Origin: Orobanche coerulescens
Taxonomy: Eukaryota > Streptophyta > Magnoliopsida > Lamiales > Orobanchaceae
Reading direction: 5' to 3'
DNA length: 64,000 nucleotides
Assembly (NCBI GenBank): GCA_033398695.1
Contig: CM065815.1
Coordinates: 144,939,001-145,003,000, forward strand
This document shows, piece after piece, positions 32,054-44,479 of this stretch (within the stretch, counting starts at the first letter, position 1; each line of letters starts with the position of its first letter). The translations under genes and the position numbers were made by a program. The notes beneath the pieces are model-generated. The model made no database searches. It worked only from the letters and a program-made list of their open reading frames with translations, and was not told the origin of the DNA.

Positions 32054-32605
32054 ATGACAACTCGTGGACGTGGACGCCCAGCTAATCGAGGTGCAGATAA
32101 TATCGGTGGTCAGAATGCCAACCTTGATGGTGGTGACGGAGGTCAGGATAACCACAACAATAACGTGCCAGCTCCTACTCAGGCACAAGTTGTGCAACAG
32201 TTCCGACGTTTCACCCCACCCACATTCAACGGTCGAGAAGGACTAGCTTTCGTTGATGAATGGTTTATGCCGCTCGAGCGCACCTTTGAGCTCATTGGGT
32301 GCACCGATGCGCAAAGAATCCTTTGTGGCCAATATCAAATGGTGGAGGATGCTGGACGCTGGTGGATAAGCTATTGGTGTTTGAGGCCGGCGGCCGAGCG
32401 TGCTGCATTAACATGGGATCGGTTCAAGAAAATAGTGATGAAACAGTACTACCCACAGCATTACCGAGAGAAGATGGAGAGAGGGTTTTGGAATCTTGAA
32501 CAAGGAGGAATGATGGTTGAAGAATGTGAGAGAAAATTCAACCAAATCAGCTTCTTTGTGGAGCACATGGTGGATACAGATCGGAGGAGGGACCTTAAGT
32601 TCTGA
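32054..32605 (+). pseudogene. gag: Truncated Gypsy gag
   Basis: From ATG 32054 the frame starts MTTRGRGRPANRG, a typical chromovirus Gag start. It continues through the capsid domain with FTPPTFNGREGLAFVDEWF, WWISYWCLRP, WDRFKKIVMKQYYP and [12 protein letters not shown]. It stops at 32605 after a frameshift. The following C-terminal Gag text, including one zinc knuckle ([12 protein letters not shown], about 32845-32880), lies in the frame of 32777-32989. Gag would form the particle; this copy lacks the intact C-terminus. Confidence 0.85.
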
Positions 32606-33827
32606 AGTGGTTTACGCCCGAGCATTCGTCACATCGTGGCTAGTCATGGGGTGCTACCCTATACCGAGACGGTTTTTCGAGCCCAAGAGGTTTAGGCTAG
32701 CCATAATTTGGATCAACAACAGTCTACGAAGCCTAGTATCGGTAAGAGGCATTAGAATGGAAACCAAAATAAGGTCGTGGTTTCTAATAAGCAAGCAAAG
32801 GTTGATCAAAGGTCGGGACCTAAGCCTCAAACCAGTAAGCCAGAGTGCTCGAAGTGTGGTAAGAATCATGGAGGGGAGTGCATGTACGGTAAAGGTGTCC
32901 CCTACAGACGTACCTATAGTACGAGAGTTTTTGGATGTGTTTCCAGAAGATTTGCCAGGAGTCCCATCCGACCGACAAGTGGAGTTTAGTATTGATTTGG
33001 TCCCTGGGGCGGCCCCTACATCCAAAGCGCCATATAGAATGGCTCCGAAGGAACTTCAAGAATTGAAGGTCGAGATTCAAGAGTTGCTGGAGCTCGGATT
33101 TGTTCGTCCTAGCGTGTCACCCTGGGGTGCACCAGTACTGTTTGTAAGAAAGAAGGATGGGTCACTTTGGATGTGTATAGATTACAAAGAGCTGAATCGA
33201 CTCACGGTGAAGAACAAGTACCCACTACCGAGAATCGAGGATCTATTCAATCAGTTGAGGGGAGCCAGAACCTTTTCGAAGATTGAGTTGCGGTCGGGGT
33301 ACCACCAACTGAAGATTAGGGAGTGTGACATTCCCAAGACGGCTTTCAGAACCCGTTATGGACATTTTGAATTTGTAGTGATGCCATTTGGTCTGAGTAA
33401 TGCACCGGCAGTATTTATGGATTTGATGAACAGGGTGTTCCAACCTTACTTGGATAAGTTCATGATCGTCTTTATAGATGACATCTTAGTGTATTCTAAG
33501 GACAAGGAACAACACCATGAACATTTGAGGATAACATTGGAGACACTTCGCAAGGAGAAGTTGTATGATAAGTTCAAGAAATGTGAGTTTTGGTTAAACA
33601 GAGTTGGATTCCTTGGACATGTGGTGACTTCAAAAGAAATTGAGGTAGATTCCGATAAAGTTGTAGCAGTGAGTAGTTGGGGCGTACCCAAGAATGCGAG
33701 CGAAGTTCGCAGCTTTCTAGGCCCAGTTGGCTATTATAGAAGGTTTATCGAAGGATTTTCGAAAATCGCCACTCCTATGACCGAGTTAACAAGAAAGGCA
33801 ATGGTTAGAATTGGTGAAGGACTATGA
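32606..33827 (+). pseudogene. pol: Gypsy reverse transcriptase, protease deleted
   Basis: Right after the zinc knuckle the sequence jumps to [19 protein letters not shown] (32909), the region just before reverse transcriptase. The protease and its D-S/T-G site are therefore missing. Reverse transcriptase motifs follow in one frame: [31 protein letters not shown], the catalytic FIDDILVYS (33471-33497), FLGHVV and [19 protein letters not shown]. The frame ends at 33827, where the text jumps to the end of RNase H. The catalytic Asp pair is kept, so decay is by deletion rather than by loss of the active site. Confidence 0.9.
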
Positions 33828-34228
33828 TTGTACTATTCATTACCATCCGGGTAAGGCTAATGTGGTAGCTGATGCCTTCAGTCGGAAGACTAGAGGCGAG
33901 TTAGCCTGCTTGACCGATCAGGAGAGTTTGATAAAGGAGTTCTCCCAGTTGAGGATTGAGGTAGTTGAGTCTTCAAAACGTTCGAAAGCAATCCTATCAT
34001 CTTTGGTCTTGCAACCAAACTTGAGGGATAAGATTAAGGAGGCTCAACCACGTGATAGGTTCTTGTGCAAGATGAAGGATCGAGCACAAGCTGGGAGTAT
34101 TGAGAAATTTGCCGTTGCCGCAGACGACGTTTTGACTTATGCTGGGAGGTTATGTGTTCCTAAGGATCCATCCCTTAGGAAGCAAATCCTTGAAGAAGCT
34201 CACAATGCACCATACTTCGCTCACCCGA
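33811..34228 (+). pseudogene. pol: RNase H C-terminus and integrase N-terminus
   Basis: [20 protein letters not shown] is the usual last segment of Gypsy RNase H. The main RNase H domain between MTELT (about 33790) and this point is absent. The frame then runs into the integrase N-terminal region (LRKQILEEAHNAPYFAHP). It is interrupted at 34228 by the nested LTR and resumes at 36794 with the expected GRYKMYHDLKK text, in another copy of the 5-bp site. Confidence 0.88.
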
Positions 34229-36793
34229 TGTAACACCCCGATTTTGCATATACATTTATTGTGAATTATAGAAAATATGTTTAATTTTATTAAATTAATG
34301 CCCGAATAATTTTCACTCAATTTATTTTATTTTCATGATCATGCAAATTCATTTGTCATTATAAGCCACGTCCACTCATGTGATTCATTTCGTTTCATTT
34401 CTCATTTTAAATTTATCATTTCATATCGTCATTTCTAGGCCCGAGTCAAATTTTAAACAACATTAATTGTTACCTAAAAGATTTTACAAGATAAATAATA
34501 ATATTATTTATTATTATTATTACTATTATTATCCATGTTATTTATTATTAGTAGTAGTAATATTATTATTATTATTATTAAATTCAACCCGATTATTATT
34601 CACTTTCATTGTGGCCCAATTAATAATAATTTGGAATTACGAGTTGGCCCAAACTATTTTTCTAGCCCAATTGGGATTCTCCAAACCCATAAATTATACC
34701 CTAGACCTAATCCCTACAGTATAAATACTGTACTTGTACTGCAGCCAATACTCAATAATTAACAGATATATTTTTTTTTCCTTTCTTCCTGCTGTCAGTG
34801 CCTCACCCGTTTCTGCAACCAGGTAAAAAAATTTCACATCTTTATTTTGTTCTTCTTCTGCAAATTCCAATCTTCAACCTTTCATGACAAATCTCCCAAA
34901 GACTATACTATTGATTCCAAATCACACATAATACCAGCCCGAGTTTTGTCATAATCGCCTTCATCATCTTCCATCCTATCATATTCATCAGCTCTGGCCA
35001 TTCTCATCATCGTCATAGTCGCCGCTCGAAGGACAAATTTTCAGATCCAAACCCAACTTGTAGCCCGAATCAGTCATATCAAACCCCGTAACCAACCTCC
35101 TTCCTCGTCCATACTTCACCACCAAAAAAAAAAAAAAAACAATTGAAATCATCAAACCCCGAACCAAGAAAACAGATCAGAAATCAATCCCGCATATACA
35201 ACCCTAGTTGGCCAAAATTCCAGTTTCAAATCCTGACCTGAATTCACCCAAAAATGGCGAACCAGGAAAACAATCGAAACCATCCACCTGAAAGCATATC
35301 AAACTTGAATCAAATTCTGACCACCGCTGCGCCACCCTTGCCTTCGCCGCCACTCCGAATTTCCTTGATTTTCAGGGTGATGGGCGTGTATGTAGGTATA
35401 TATATGTCGACCGCTGTGTGCTTTTGTGTATCCGTATATATGTGGGTGTGTGCGAGTGTTTTACAGCAGAGAGAGGGAGTCTGCCGGGAGGGGGGGATGA
35501 GAGATCCGATTCTGCAGTTAGTGAAAGAGAATAGAGAGGGAGAGAGAGAACCGTGAGATGAGAGTTTGTGCTGACTCTTCAACATGGCAGGAGTTTTTAT
35601 ATCCTTTATTTTCAGCCAAGTTCTATTTTAGCCCCAAATTTTTGAATTTTATCAATTAAACCCCCAGGTTCCAGAATACTCAATCTAGCCCCAGTCCGAT
35701 TTATAATTATTTCAGTTCTCCCCAATCAGAATTTTAGGATTTCTTCAATTTCAGTCCCCAAATAGTTAATTCTTACTGATTAACCCCATCATGTTTAAAA
35801 TTATTTCAATTTCAGTCCTTAAATATTTAGTTCCTTCACGTTTACTTCAATCAGCTTTTCAATAATTATAAATCCAAGCCATTAAAATATTGATTGTATT
35901 CATTGATATTAATAATTCAATTTAATCTATGTCTCGTATTTTATTCCCAGATATTATATATTTATAAATTATAATAATAGTGATTACCAGTATTATTAAT
36001 TGTAGATAATAACAAGAATTTACGGGCCTAGAATTGTCGAGTCAAGCATCTTCATCACATTCAAGTTCAAGAACTGCAATTTTATCCAGGTGTGGGGATT
36101 TATTACGCTTTTGTTTATTTTAATTACTTTATATATTGTCTCGTATGTGCACGTGAAATCAGTCAGAAGCACTTAAATGTGCAATCAGTCAGAAGCACTT
36201 AAATGTGCAACCAGTCAGAAGCACTTAAATGTGCAATCAGTCAGAAGCACTTAAATGTGCAAATCAGTCAGAAGCACTTAATTGTGCAACCGGTCAGAAG
36301 CACTTAAATGTGCAATCAGTCAGAAGCACTTAAATATGCAAATGAGTCAGAAGCACTTAATTGTGCATAAAGCCTTCGGGCTAGCCGACGGGCTTCAGAA
36401 TTTATCAGTCATGTTGTTTCTACTTGCTAATATATTTAGTAATTAACGTAGACATATTGCGTACTCTCCACACTGAGCGAGTTGGAAGCTCACCCCACTA
36501 TTTAACCTATTTCAGGTTGATGAGCTCGATGTGGCATGCGATTGAGAGTGGGATGATCAAGCTGATGATTAAATGTTTATTTATTAAATATCATTTCTCT
36601 AAAACTATGTTTTACGAACAATTATTTGATTTGTTTTAATTTCACGTCGAAGTTTGTTTTTATTTAATAGTGACTTGAAAATATTACTTGCGATTATTAA
36701 GTTTGCCTTTTTAAAATGTATTTCCGCTGCAAAATTTTTATTTATTCTTCTTTAAATTAGAAGAATTATTATTTTAGAAAAGTGGTCGCTACA
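34229..36793 (+). mobile_element. Nested solo LTR of the same family inside integrase (2565 bp)
   Basis: Its ends, TGTAACACCCCGATTTTGC and GTGGTCGCTACA, match the host element's LTRs. The outer ends and the last 900 bp are very similar to them, while the middle (34490-35640) is different. Flanks are CCCGA (34224-34228) and CCCGG (36794-36798), a 5-bp duplication with one change. No internal region remains, so it is a solo LTR. The 35254 and 35310 frames in it are not supported as genes. Confidence 0.88.
36158..36366. repeat. Eight-unit tandem repeat in nested LTR
   Basis: Same 24-26-bp unit as at 31031, eight copies. Confidence 0.9.
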
Positions 36794-38003
36794 CCCGGTA
36801 GGTACAAAGATGTACCACGACCTGAAGAAATTCTTTTGGTGGAGAGGAATGAAATGGGACATTGGTGTATTTTTGGAGAGGTGTGATATGTAAGCAGGTG
36901 AAGGCAGAACACCAACGGCCAGGAGGTTTACTCCAACCGTTGGAAATCCCAGAATGGAAATGGTGGTTGGTCTGCCACGAACCGTGAGGAAGAACGACGC
37001 TATCTGGGTGATAGTAGATCGTTTGACAAAGTCATCTCATTTTCTACCTGTGAGGATGACTTACAGTATGGAACAATATGCGAAGATTTATATTCGGGAG
37101 ATCGTGAGGTTACATGGCGTTCCATTGTCGATCATCTCAGATAGAGATCCACGATTTACTTCGAAATTTTAGAAAAGTCTGCAAAGTGCATTGGGCACTA
37201 AATTGAGTTTCAGTACTGCATATCATCCGCAAACCGATGGTCAATTTGAACGGACTATCAAGACACTTGAAGATTTGTTGAGGACATGTGTTCTTGATAC
37301 TGGTGAAAATTGGGAAAATATTTTGCCGTTAGTAGAGTTTTCTTATAACAACAGTTACCAAGCGACTATACAAATGGCTCCGTATGAGGCTCTGTACGGA
37401 AGAAAATGTCGATCGCCCCTTTATTGGAGTGAGGTTGGAGAAGGAAAAATTTTGGGTCCAGAATTGATCGGGCAGACTGTAGAGAAGATAGCCGAAATCA
37501 GAAGTAGAATTAAGACTGCCCAGGATCGGCAGAAGTCTTATGCAGATAAACGGAGGAAAGATATCCACTTTGAGATTGGAGAGAAGGTGTTCCTTAAGGT
37601 AGCGCCGATGAAAGGAGTAATACGATTCGGTAAAAAGGGAAAGTTACAGCCTCGTTATATCGGACCTTTTGAGATTTTGGGTCATGTTGGTGATCTTGCT
37701 TATAGTTTGGCATTGTTGATGGAATTATCAGGAGTGCACAATGTCTTTCACGTCTCCATGCTGAGAAAATACGTACATGATCCTGGTCATGTATGCAATT
37801 TCAAAGAGTTGCATGTAGCCAAGAATCTGACTTATGAGGAGGTACCTATAGCTATTTTGAAGCGTAAGGTACACCAATTACGAAATAAGGAGGTTAAATT
37901 GGTGAAAGTTTAATGGAGTCGTCATGGACCAAATGAGGCAACTTGGGAACGCGAAGAGGAGATCCGTTCTAAGTATCCAACATTTATTTTTCAAGGTACG
38001 TAA
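36794..38003 (+). pseudogene. pol: Integrase core, C-terminal domain and chromodomain-like tail
   Basis: The zinc-binding region resumes after the nested LTR. Two frame changes (near 36885 and 36960) precede 36954-37172, which has [17 protein letters not shown] (first Asp) and [14 protein letters not shown] (second Asp), ending at a TAG. The next frame, 37191-37913, has [20 protein letters not shown] (Glu) and the C-terminal [20 protein letters not shown] and [14 protein letters not shown]. After a TAA at 37911, the same frame continues with NEATWEREEEIRSKYP, the end of a chromodomain-like module. In chromoviruses this module directs insertion to certain chromatin. Several stops disable this copy. 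Confidence 0.88.
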
Positions 38004-38028
38004 CATAATTTTCAAGGACGAAAATTTG

Positions 38029-38044
38029 TTAAAGGGGGGTAGGT
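38029..38044 (+). promoter_or_regulatory. Polypurine tract of Tekay-like element
   Basis: TTAAAGGGGGGTAGGT lies directly before the 3' LTR start. It is the expected plus-strand primer. Confidence 0.8.
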
Positions 38045-40583
38045 TGTAACGCCTCTATTTCGCATATACATTTATTGTGAATTATAGAAAAACATGTTTA
38101 ATTTTATTAAATTAATGCCCGAATAATTTATCATTTAATTTATTTTATTTCGTGATCATGCAAATTCATTTGTCATTATAACTCATGCCAAGTCATGTGA
38201 TTCATGTCGTGTCATTTCTCATTTTATTTTGTCATGTTTCATGTCGTCATTTCTAGGCCCGAGTCAAATTTTAAGCAATATTAATCGTTACCCATAAGAT
38301 TTCACTAGTCCATTTTAAATAAATTTTAATCCATTTATTTTGGGCCCAATTCATTATCAAGCCCAAACCCTATGATTAATTAAGAGCTCAATTATCATTA
38401 TAATATCCGGCCTATATTTCTCTCTCTTATACTCACACACGATCAGAACATGGGGAAGGAGTTTTCTTCATCTCACACTATCACCACCTTAGTGGGAGTA
38501 GTGGACATCATGGGGAGGAAGTTATTCTTCATGGAAAGAATCAGTTATCGAATTCCAATATAAAACCACAAACAACAAAATTTTCACAAGAACATTCACA
38601 ACAATTCACGTTTCACTTTTACCATCTCAAACCTCAGACAACCAAAAAAAAACTCAATCTCAGAATCATACAGCAGAAATCCCCATACTTGCAGAGAAGA
38701 TTACATGATACACTAGAAATCACACACACACCAGCAAATCTCATTTTTACAGCAAAAGAGTTTCGTCTCAAGAAAAAGTGTTACATCAGAAATCCTTTCA
38801 CTCTGAAACCGCCACAATAGGTAAACTCCTTAAATCTCAAACGTTTGTTTCTCGAATATCACACTGTTTTCAATCCCCTGTTTCTTCTTACCCGACTTTT
38901 CCAGCAAAACACACACAAAATATAAGGTTCTTATTCTCTGCCGATTGTCGGAAACCTTTTCACAACCCCACTGCAAATTCCTCATCTTTTCAACAAATGT
39001 AACATCAAATTTTCATTCTTCATTCAATCCACCTAATACACACACACACACAATTCAGAAACCCAATTCTATTTAAGACCCAGGTCAGAAATTGAAGGAG
39101 GGTAAACCTGGGAAATATCCTTGAAGGGTCGCGGCCGTGTTCAGCCCTCATCCACACCAGTGCAACCTATTTCGGACTCAAACCCAGTCCACAACCGCAA
39201 GTCGCCGCTACATTCCATCGACCCGAGAACCATCACCTTCCTTAGTTCCGTCGGGAGTCGAATCGAGAATTGTGGAAGTTAGATTCGTGTTTAAGAACAG
39301 GGATAGCAGACAACCACTGCTCGGGACTTAGAAACCACTGCCGATATTCTCGTCGGCTGGCATCAAGATGGGATGCAGATATAGAGAGAGTGTCGCGGGG
39401 AGACAGAAGAAGACGATGACCCTTCTTTTCTTTGGGTTACGAACGGGTTGGGGGTAGGGGATTATGTTGGCCGATTTTAATCCCAACCAATTGGGCCAAT
39501 ATCTTTCCCAACCCAAAATTTTCCTTTGTACCCTATTCATTCAGCCCATTTTAATTTAGTTCTTTAGCTAGCTTAAAGCCCAAATCACTCCAAGTCCAAT
39601 TTTATTTCGAGTCAAATAAATTCCTTCAATTCCATCCCCCAGATAGTTAATTCTTACGGATTAACCCCAACCAGCCTTATAACTCCTTCAATTTCAGTCC
39701 TTAAATATTTAATTTCTTCAATTTTACTTCAACCAGCTTTTCAATAATTAAAAATTCAGCCTTATTTATCCGAGCCATTAGAATATTGATTGTATTCATT
39801 AATAGTAATAATTCAATTTTAATCTATGTCTCGTATTTTATTCCCAGTTATTATATATTTACAAATTATAATAATAGTGATTATTATTATTATTATTAAT
39901 TGTAGATAATAACAAGAATTTACGGGCTTAGAATTATCGAGTCAAGCATCTTCATCACATTCAAGTTCGAGAACTGCATTTTATCCAGGTGTGGGGATTT
40001 ATTACGCTTTTGTTTATTTTAATTGCTTTATATATTGTCTCGTATGTGCACGTGAAATCAGTTAGAAGCACTTAAATGTGCAAATCAGTCAGAAGCACTT
40101 AAATGTGCAAATCAGTCAGAAACACTTAAATGTGCAAATCAGTCAGAAGCGCTTAATTGTGCATAAAGCCTTCTGCCAGCCGACGGCTTTAATTTATCAG
40201 TCATGTTGTTTATACTTGCTAATATATTTAGTAATTAACATAGACATATTGCGTATCCTCCACACTGAGCGAGTTGGAAGCTCACCCCACTATTTAACCC
40301 CTTTCAGGTTGAGGAGCTCGATGTGGCATGCGATTGAGAGTGGGATGATCAAGCCTATAATTAGATGTCTATTTATTTAATGTTATTTCTCTCAAATTAT
40401 GTTTATGAACAAGTGTTCAATTTATTTTATTTTTACGTCAAGGTATGTTTTGTTTTAACAATGACTCGAGAAGATTACTTGCAAATTATTAAGTTTGTCT
40501 TTTGAGATGTATTTCCGCTGCAGCATTTTCATTTATTCTTCTTAAAATTTGAAGAATCATATTTTAGAAAAGTGGTCGTTACA
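38045..40583 (+). mobile_element. Tekay-like 3' LTR (2539 bp)
   Basis: It matches 29024-31614 closely throughout, apart from the tandem-repeat number (four units, about 40056-40163) and small indels. It ends GTTACA and is followed by the ACGGA target duplication (40584-40588). Confidence 0.92.
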
Positions 40584-40588
40584 ACGGA

Positions 40589-41221
40589 TAGTCAGTTATA
40601 ACTTTTAGACAAAATTAATTTTGCCAAATTTTGCACTTATGATAACAACTTTTTTTTTATATCATTTAGATGTATGAACTTGTTTCCGTTCAACTAAGTT
40701 AGGGTATCCGTAAAATCAATCAGTTAAATCTAACGGACTTATTGACATGTCCGTTAAGTGACACTGTCACCTTCTGATTGGTTTACATAATTATAAAAAA
40801 TAATAAAAAAATAAAAAATCTGGATTTTTTTAAAAAGAAATCCAAACTTTATTTTTTTTTAAAAAAATCAGGAATATTAATATTAAAAAATGGATAATTT
40901 TATTTAAAGTTCGGAAATAAAAAATTAAAAAAAATAGAAGATGGATGAATAAGTCCGACCATTTAAATATGAAAAAATTGTTATTAAAATATGAATGAAA
41001 AAGAATTATTATATATTCAAACTAAATACTTCTATAAACTTAATTTCATTCCAGCATGATGATTAGACAAAAATTCACTTCTCACTCCACGTGTAACTAT
41101 ATCGTTGAGCAAGAAAAAATTATTTAACTTTTATTTATTTTTAATTTTAGGTTTTTTATCTTAAAATTTGATTATTTGTGTATCAATTTGAATTGTTTTT
41201 GACGAGAAATTAAATTTGAAC
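40589..41221. other. AT-rich noncoding DNA
   Basis: A/T runs such as 40790-40935; no coding frame, RNA gene or clear repeat end is visible. Confidence 0.5.
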
Positions 41222-41238
41222 TACAAATTAATATATGG
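41222..41238. repeat. 17-bp target-site duplication of RTE LINE (left)
   Basis: TACAAATTAATATATGG occurs here and again at 44716-44732, directly after the (TTG)n tail. Target duplications of this length are expected for LINEs. Confidence 0.92.
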
Positions 41239-41690
41239 AACTCCGCCAGTGATTGTTGTTATGACATTCACTGCCGGTTTCAAGCCCGGATAAAGGAGGA
41301 GTGTTGCGGTAGGTCTGTGGCAGCCAGCGTAAAATACAGTCACATTTGATGGACATGAATCATAATTTGAATATCGTTGGAGCGTTTCCTCAGAAGTGAC
41401 GCGCTACACTTTCCAGGCCCGGGTGTAGTGAAAAATTTGCGAGGGTAGCTAGGTCGTCATCTAGAAGTGGCGCGCCATCTCTACGCCTAGGGATGATGTC
41501 AAATAAGCAAGGGTGCACTACACTTCTTAGACCCGGGTGTGGTGAAAAATTTGCAAGGGTTGCTAGGTCATCGCCCGGAAGCGGTGCGCAACCTCAAAGT
41601 ATGGGTGTGGCGTCAAATATGCAAGGATCATCGCAATGTGGACAGAAGCGTGCAAAGAAGATAGTCCACAAGCCTAGTAAGGGTAGTAAG

Positions 41691-42466
41691 ATGCAGTTTG
41701 GAACTTGGAACATTGGCTCTTTGACGGGAAGATCAGCGGGAGTGGTGGAAGTTATGAAAAGGAGAAGGATTCACATTATGTGCCTATAAGAGACCAAGTG
41801 GGTTTGGGAAAAAAGCAAAGGTCGTGACTCCGTGGGGTTATAAATTATGGTATTCGGTAAAAGAGAGGAAAAAATGGAGTGGGTATCGTCATGGAAAAGG
41901 ACTTCATAAACGACGTGGCAGAGGTGTTTAGAAAGAGTGATAGGATTATGAGTATTAAGTTTGTGGTGGGGCGTGGGGGATGAGATTCTAACTATCATAA
42001 GTACTTACGCACCTCAAGTAGGATTGAGTGAATTAGTGAGACAAGAATTTTGGCAGCACTTAGAGGAGGTTGTCGAACGAGTCCCTATTGGGGAGAAATT
42101 GACCATTGGTGGGGACCTCAATGGTCATATGGGGATTGGACGAGACGGGTTCGAAAGTGTTCATGGTGGTTTTGGTTTTGGGGATCAAAATGAAGCGGAA
42201 TGTGGTATATCGGATTTTACGCAGGCATATGACTTGAGTATCATGAACACGTGGTTCGAAAAAAGGGAATCTCACTTAGTGACATATAGAAGTAGAGGAA
42301 ATGCAAGTCAAATTGACTTATTTTTAGTGAGAAACATGTGGAGAAAGAGGTATACGGATTGCAAGGTGGTACCCGGAGAAAGTACCGCGACTCAACATAA
42401 AATTGTTGTGCTTGATTTTCAAGGTTATAGGTTTTATAAAAAGAGAAGTCCGCAAGTGGACCCTTG
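41691..42466 (+). pseudogene. RTE endonuclease (APE-like), broken
   Basis: The endonuclease starts near QFGTWNIGSLTGRSAGVVEV (41694). A stop interrupts the next motif at about 41788, just before ETKW. The domain resumes in the frame 41961-42466, with STYAPQVG, the catalytic GGDLNGHMG and, near the C-terminus, ASQIDLFLVRN. The Asn and Asp of these motifs are conserved in the family and coordinate metal for target nicking. The leading part, 41493-41690, is a lower-complexity N-terminal stretch. Confidence 0.85.
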
Positions 42467-42821
42467 AGTTAGATGGTGGAAGCTTCAAGGGGAGAGTCGG
42501 AAAATTTTTGTGGATAAGGTTGCCGCTAGATGTAATGATTTCGAGTGTGCGGAGATGGATGTAGATTCAACTTGGGCTATGTTGGAACATAACATTAAGG
42601 AAGCGGCAAAAGTAGTTTTTGGGGAATCTAAAAGACAAAATCGACTAGGTAAGGACACATCGTGGTGGAATGATGAGGTAAAGTAGGCGATAAAAACTAA
42701 ACGTGAATGCTACAAGGCATTAGGAAAATGCCCGAGTGAGGAGAACTTTGAGAAATATAAGGAGGCTAAAAGAGAAGTCAAGAAAGCCGTTTGTGATGCT
42801 AGGACAAAGATTAATCAAGAA
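42467..42821 (+). pseudogene. RTE endonuclease-RT linker
   Basis: The polyprotein continues in the frame holding WWKLQGESRKIF, WAMLEHNIKEAAK and DTSWWNDEVK, then a TAG near 42685 and IKTKRECYKALGK. It has no known catalytic role. Confidence 0.65.
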
Positions 42822-44479
42822 TTGTATACGAAATTAGATAATAAGGAAGGGGAAAGGGATAAAATTGCTCGTATTAGAGATAGAAGGACACGAGATATTG
42901 GGAGAGTTCAATGTGTGAAGGTTTTGGATCATAAGGTTTTAGTCGGAGATCAGGAGATAAGAGAAAGATGGAGGGGGTACTTTGATAACCTATTTAATGG
43001 ACAACATGAGGAAGATATTGGGGATGTAAGTATTGCTTCAAATTTGGTTAGTCGGGATTTTATGCGACGAATTTAAAAGGGTGAAGTATGGATGACATTA
43101 AAGAAAATGGGTTCGAAAAAGGCAGAAGGTCGAGATGGTATGCCTATTGAAAGATGGAGGTGTTTGGGAAAAAGGAGAATTGAATGGTTACTTTTCAACA
43201 AGATTTGGAAATATAACAAGATGTCACTGGCATGGAGGAAAAGTACTTTAGTCCCTATATATAAGAACAAAAGAGATGTCCAAGAGTGTTCTAATTATCG
43301 GGGGATTAAGTTGATGAGTCATACCATGAAATTATGGGAACGAGTGATTGAGCAGCGTCTTAGAAAGTGTGGAGATATGATTAAATAAATTTGGATTTAT
43401 ACCTGGGAGATCGACTGTGGAAGCAATATTTCTGATGAGACAAATGATGGAACACTATCGTGATAAGAAGAAAGACTTGCATATGGTTTTTATTGATTTA
43501 GAGAAGGCTTATGATAAGGTACCAAGAGAGGTACTTTGGTGGGCATTAGCCAAAAAGGGCGTATCTAAGAAGTATATTGACATCGTTAGAGACATGTATG
43601 AAGGAGATAGTATAAATGTACGTACTACCATGTGAAAGACTGAGTAATTCCCTATTATGATTGGGATGCATCAAGGCTCAGCTCTTAGTCCTTTCCTCTT
43701 TGCCATAGTCATGGACGAATTGACAAGGTCAATTCAAGACGATATTCCTTGATGCATGATGTTTGCAGATGATATGGTATTGGTTGATGAAACGAAGAAC
43801 GGAGTTGAAAGAAATTTGGAACTCTGGAGAAATATTCTCGAAACTCGTGGTTTTAGGTTGAGCAGAAGTAAGACTGAATATTTGGAGTGTACCTTTAGTG
43901 GAAATGGAAGTAGAGAGGTGGGTACAATCTTTTGATAGGAATGTTATACGAGGATTGGAGTTTTTTCGTTATCTTGGGTCTATTCTTCAAAAGGATGGAT
44001 AATTAGATGGTGACGTGGCCCATAGGATTAAGGCAGGATGGTTGAAATGGAAGAGCGCAACGGGGTTATTATGTGATCAACGCGTACCTTACATATTAAA
44101 GGGGAAATTTTACCAAACAACAATTATGCCTGCACTTTTATATGGCACTGAATGGTGGGCTATAAAGCATAGTCATGTGCATAAGATGAATGTGGCGGAA
44201 ATCCGAATGCTAAGATGGATGTGTGTCCATTCGAGAAAGGATCGACTTAGAAATGATGTGATTAGGAAAGAAGTACGAGTGAGACGGAGGCCGATTAATG
44301 CACCGATGCGGAGGATTGAAGAATGGGGAGCGCATAGGCCGGTGAGGGGTACAGGAAGACCTAAACAGACATGGATAAGAGTGATTGAGAATGATATGAG
44401 GTTTCTTGGGATTGTAAAAGTTATGGCATTGGATAGGACGACGTGGAGGGAGAGAATTCGGGTGGTTGATTATGTTTGA
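42822..44479 (+). pseudogene. RTE reverse transcriptase and C-terminal region, broken
   Basis: The pieces in order are: 42822-43076 (RERWRGYFDNLFNG); 43092-43388 (KKAEGRDGMPIERW, WRKSTLVPIYKNK, NYRGIKLMSHTMKLWERVIE); 43417-43635 ([20 protein letters not shown], first catalytic Asp); a stop-ridden stretch with [27 protein letters not shown] (FADD at 43762-43773); and 44015-44479 with MPALLYGTEWWAIKH, MRMLRW-like IRMLRWMCVHSRKDRLRN and GRPKQTWIRVIENDM. The main RT motifs are kept but fall in at least four frames. The protein is not produced. Confidence 0.88.

Larger units (their letters stand above)
29024..40583 (+). mobile_element. Tekay/Del-like Gypsy (chromovirus) element with nested solo LTR
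   Basis: The LTRs are 29024-31614 and 38045-40583, both with TGTAACGCC and GTGGTCG(C/T)TACA ends and a perfect ACGGA target duplication. Internal order is primer-binding site, gag, reverse transcriptase, RNase H end, integrase, chromodomain-like tail and polypurine tract. Integrase lies after reverse transcriptase, as in Gypsy. Protease and most of RNase H are deleted, several frameshifts occur, and a solo LTR of the same family (34229-36793) splits integrase. Lineage rests on the integrase C-terminus and the tail ending EATWEREEEIRSKYP. This copy cannot be autonomous. Confidence 0.93.
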
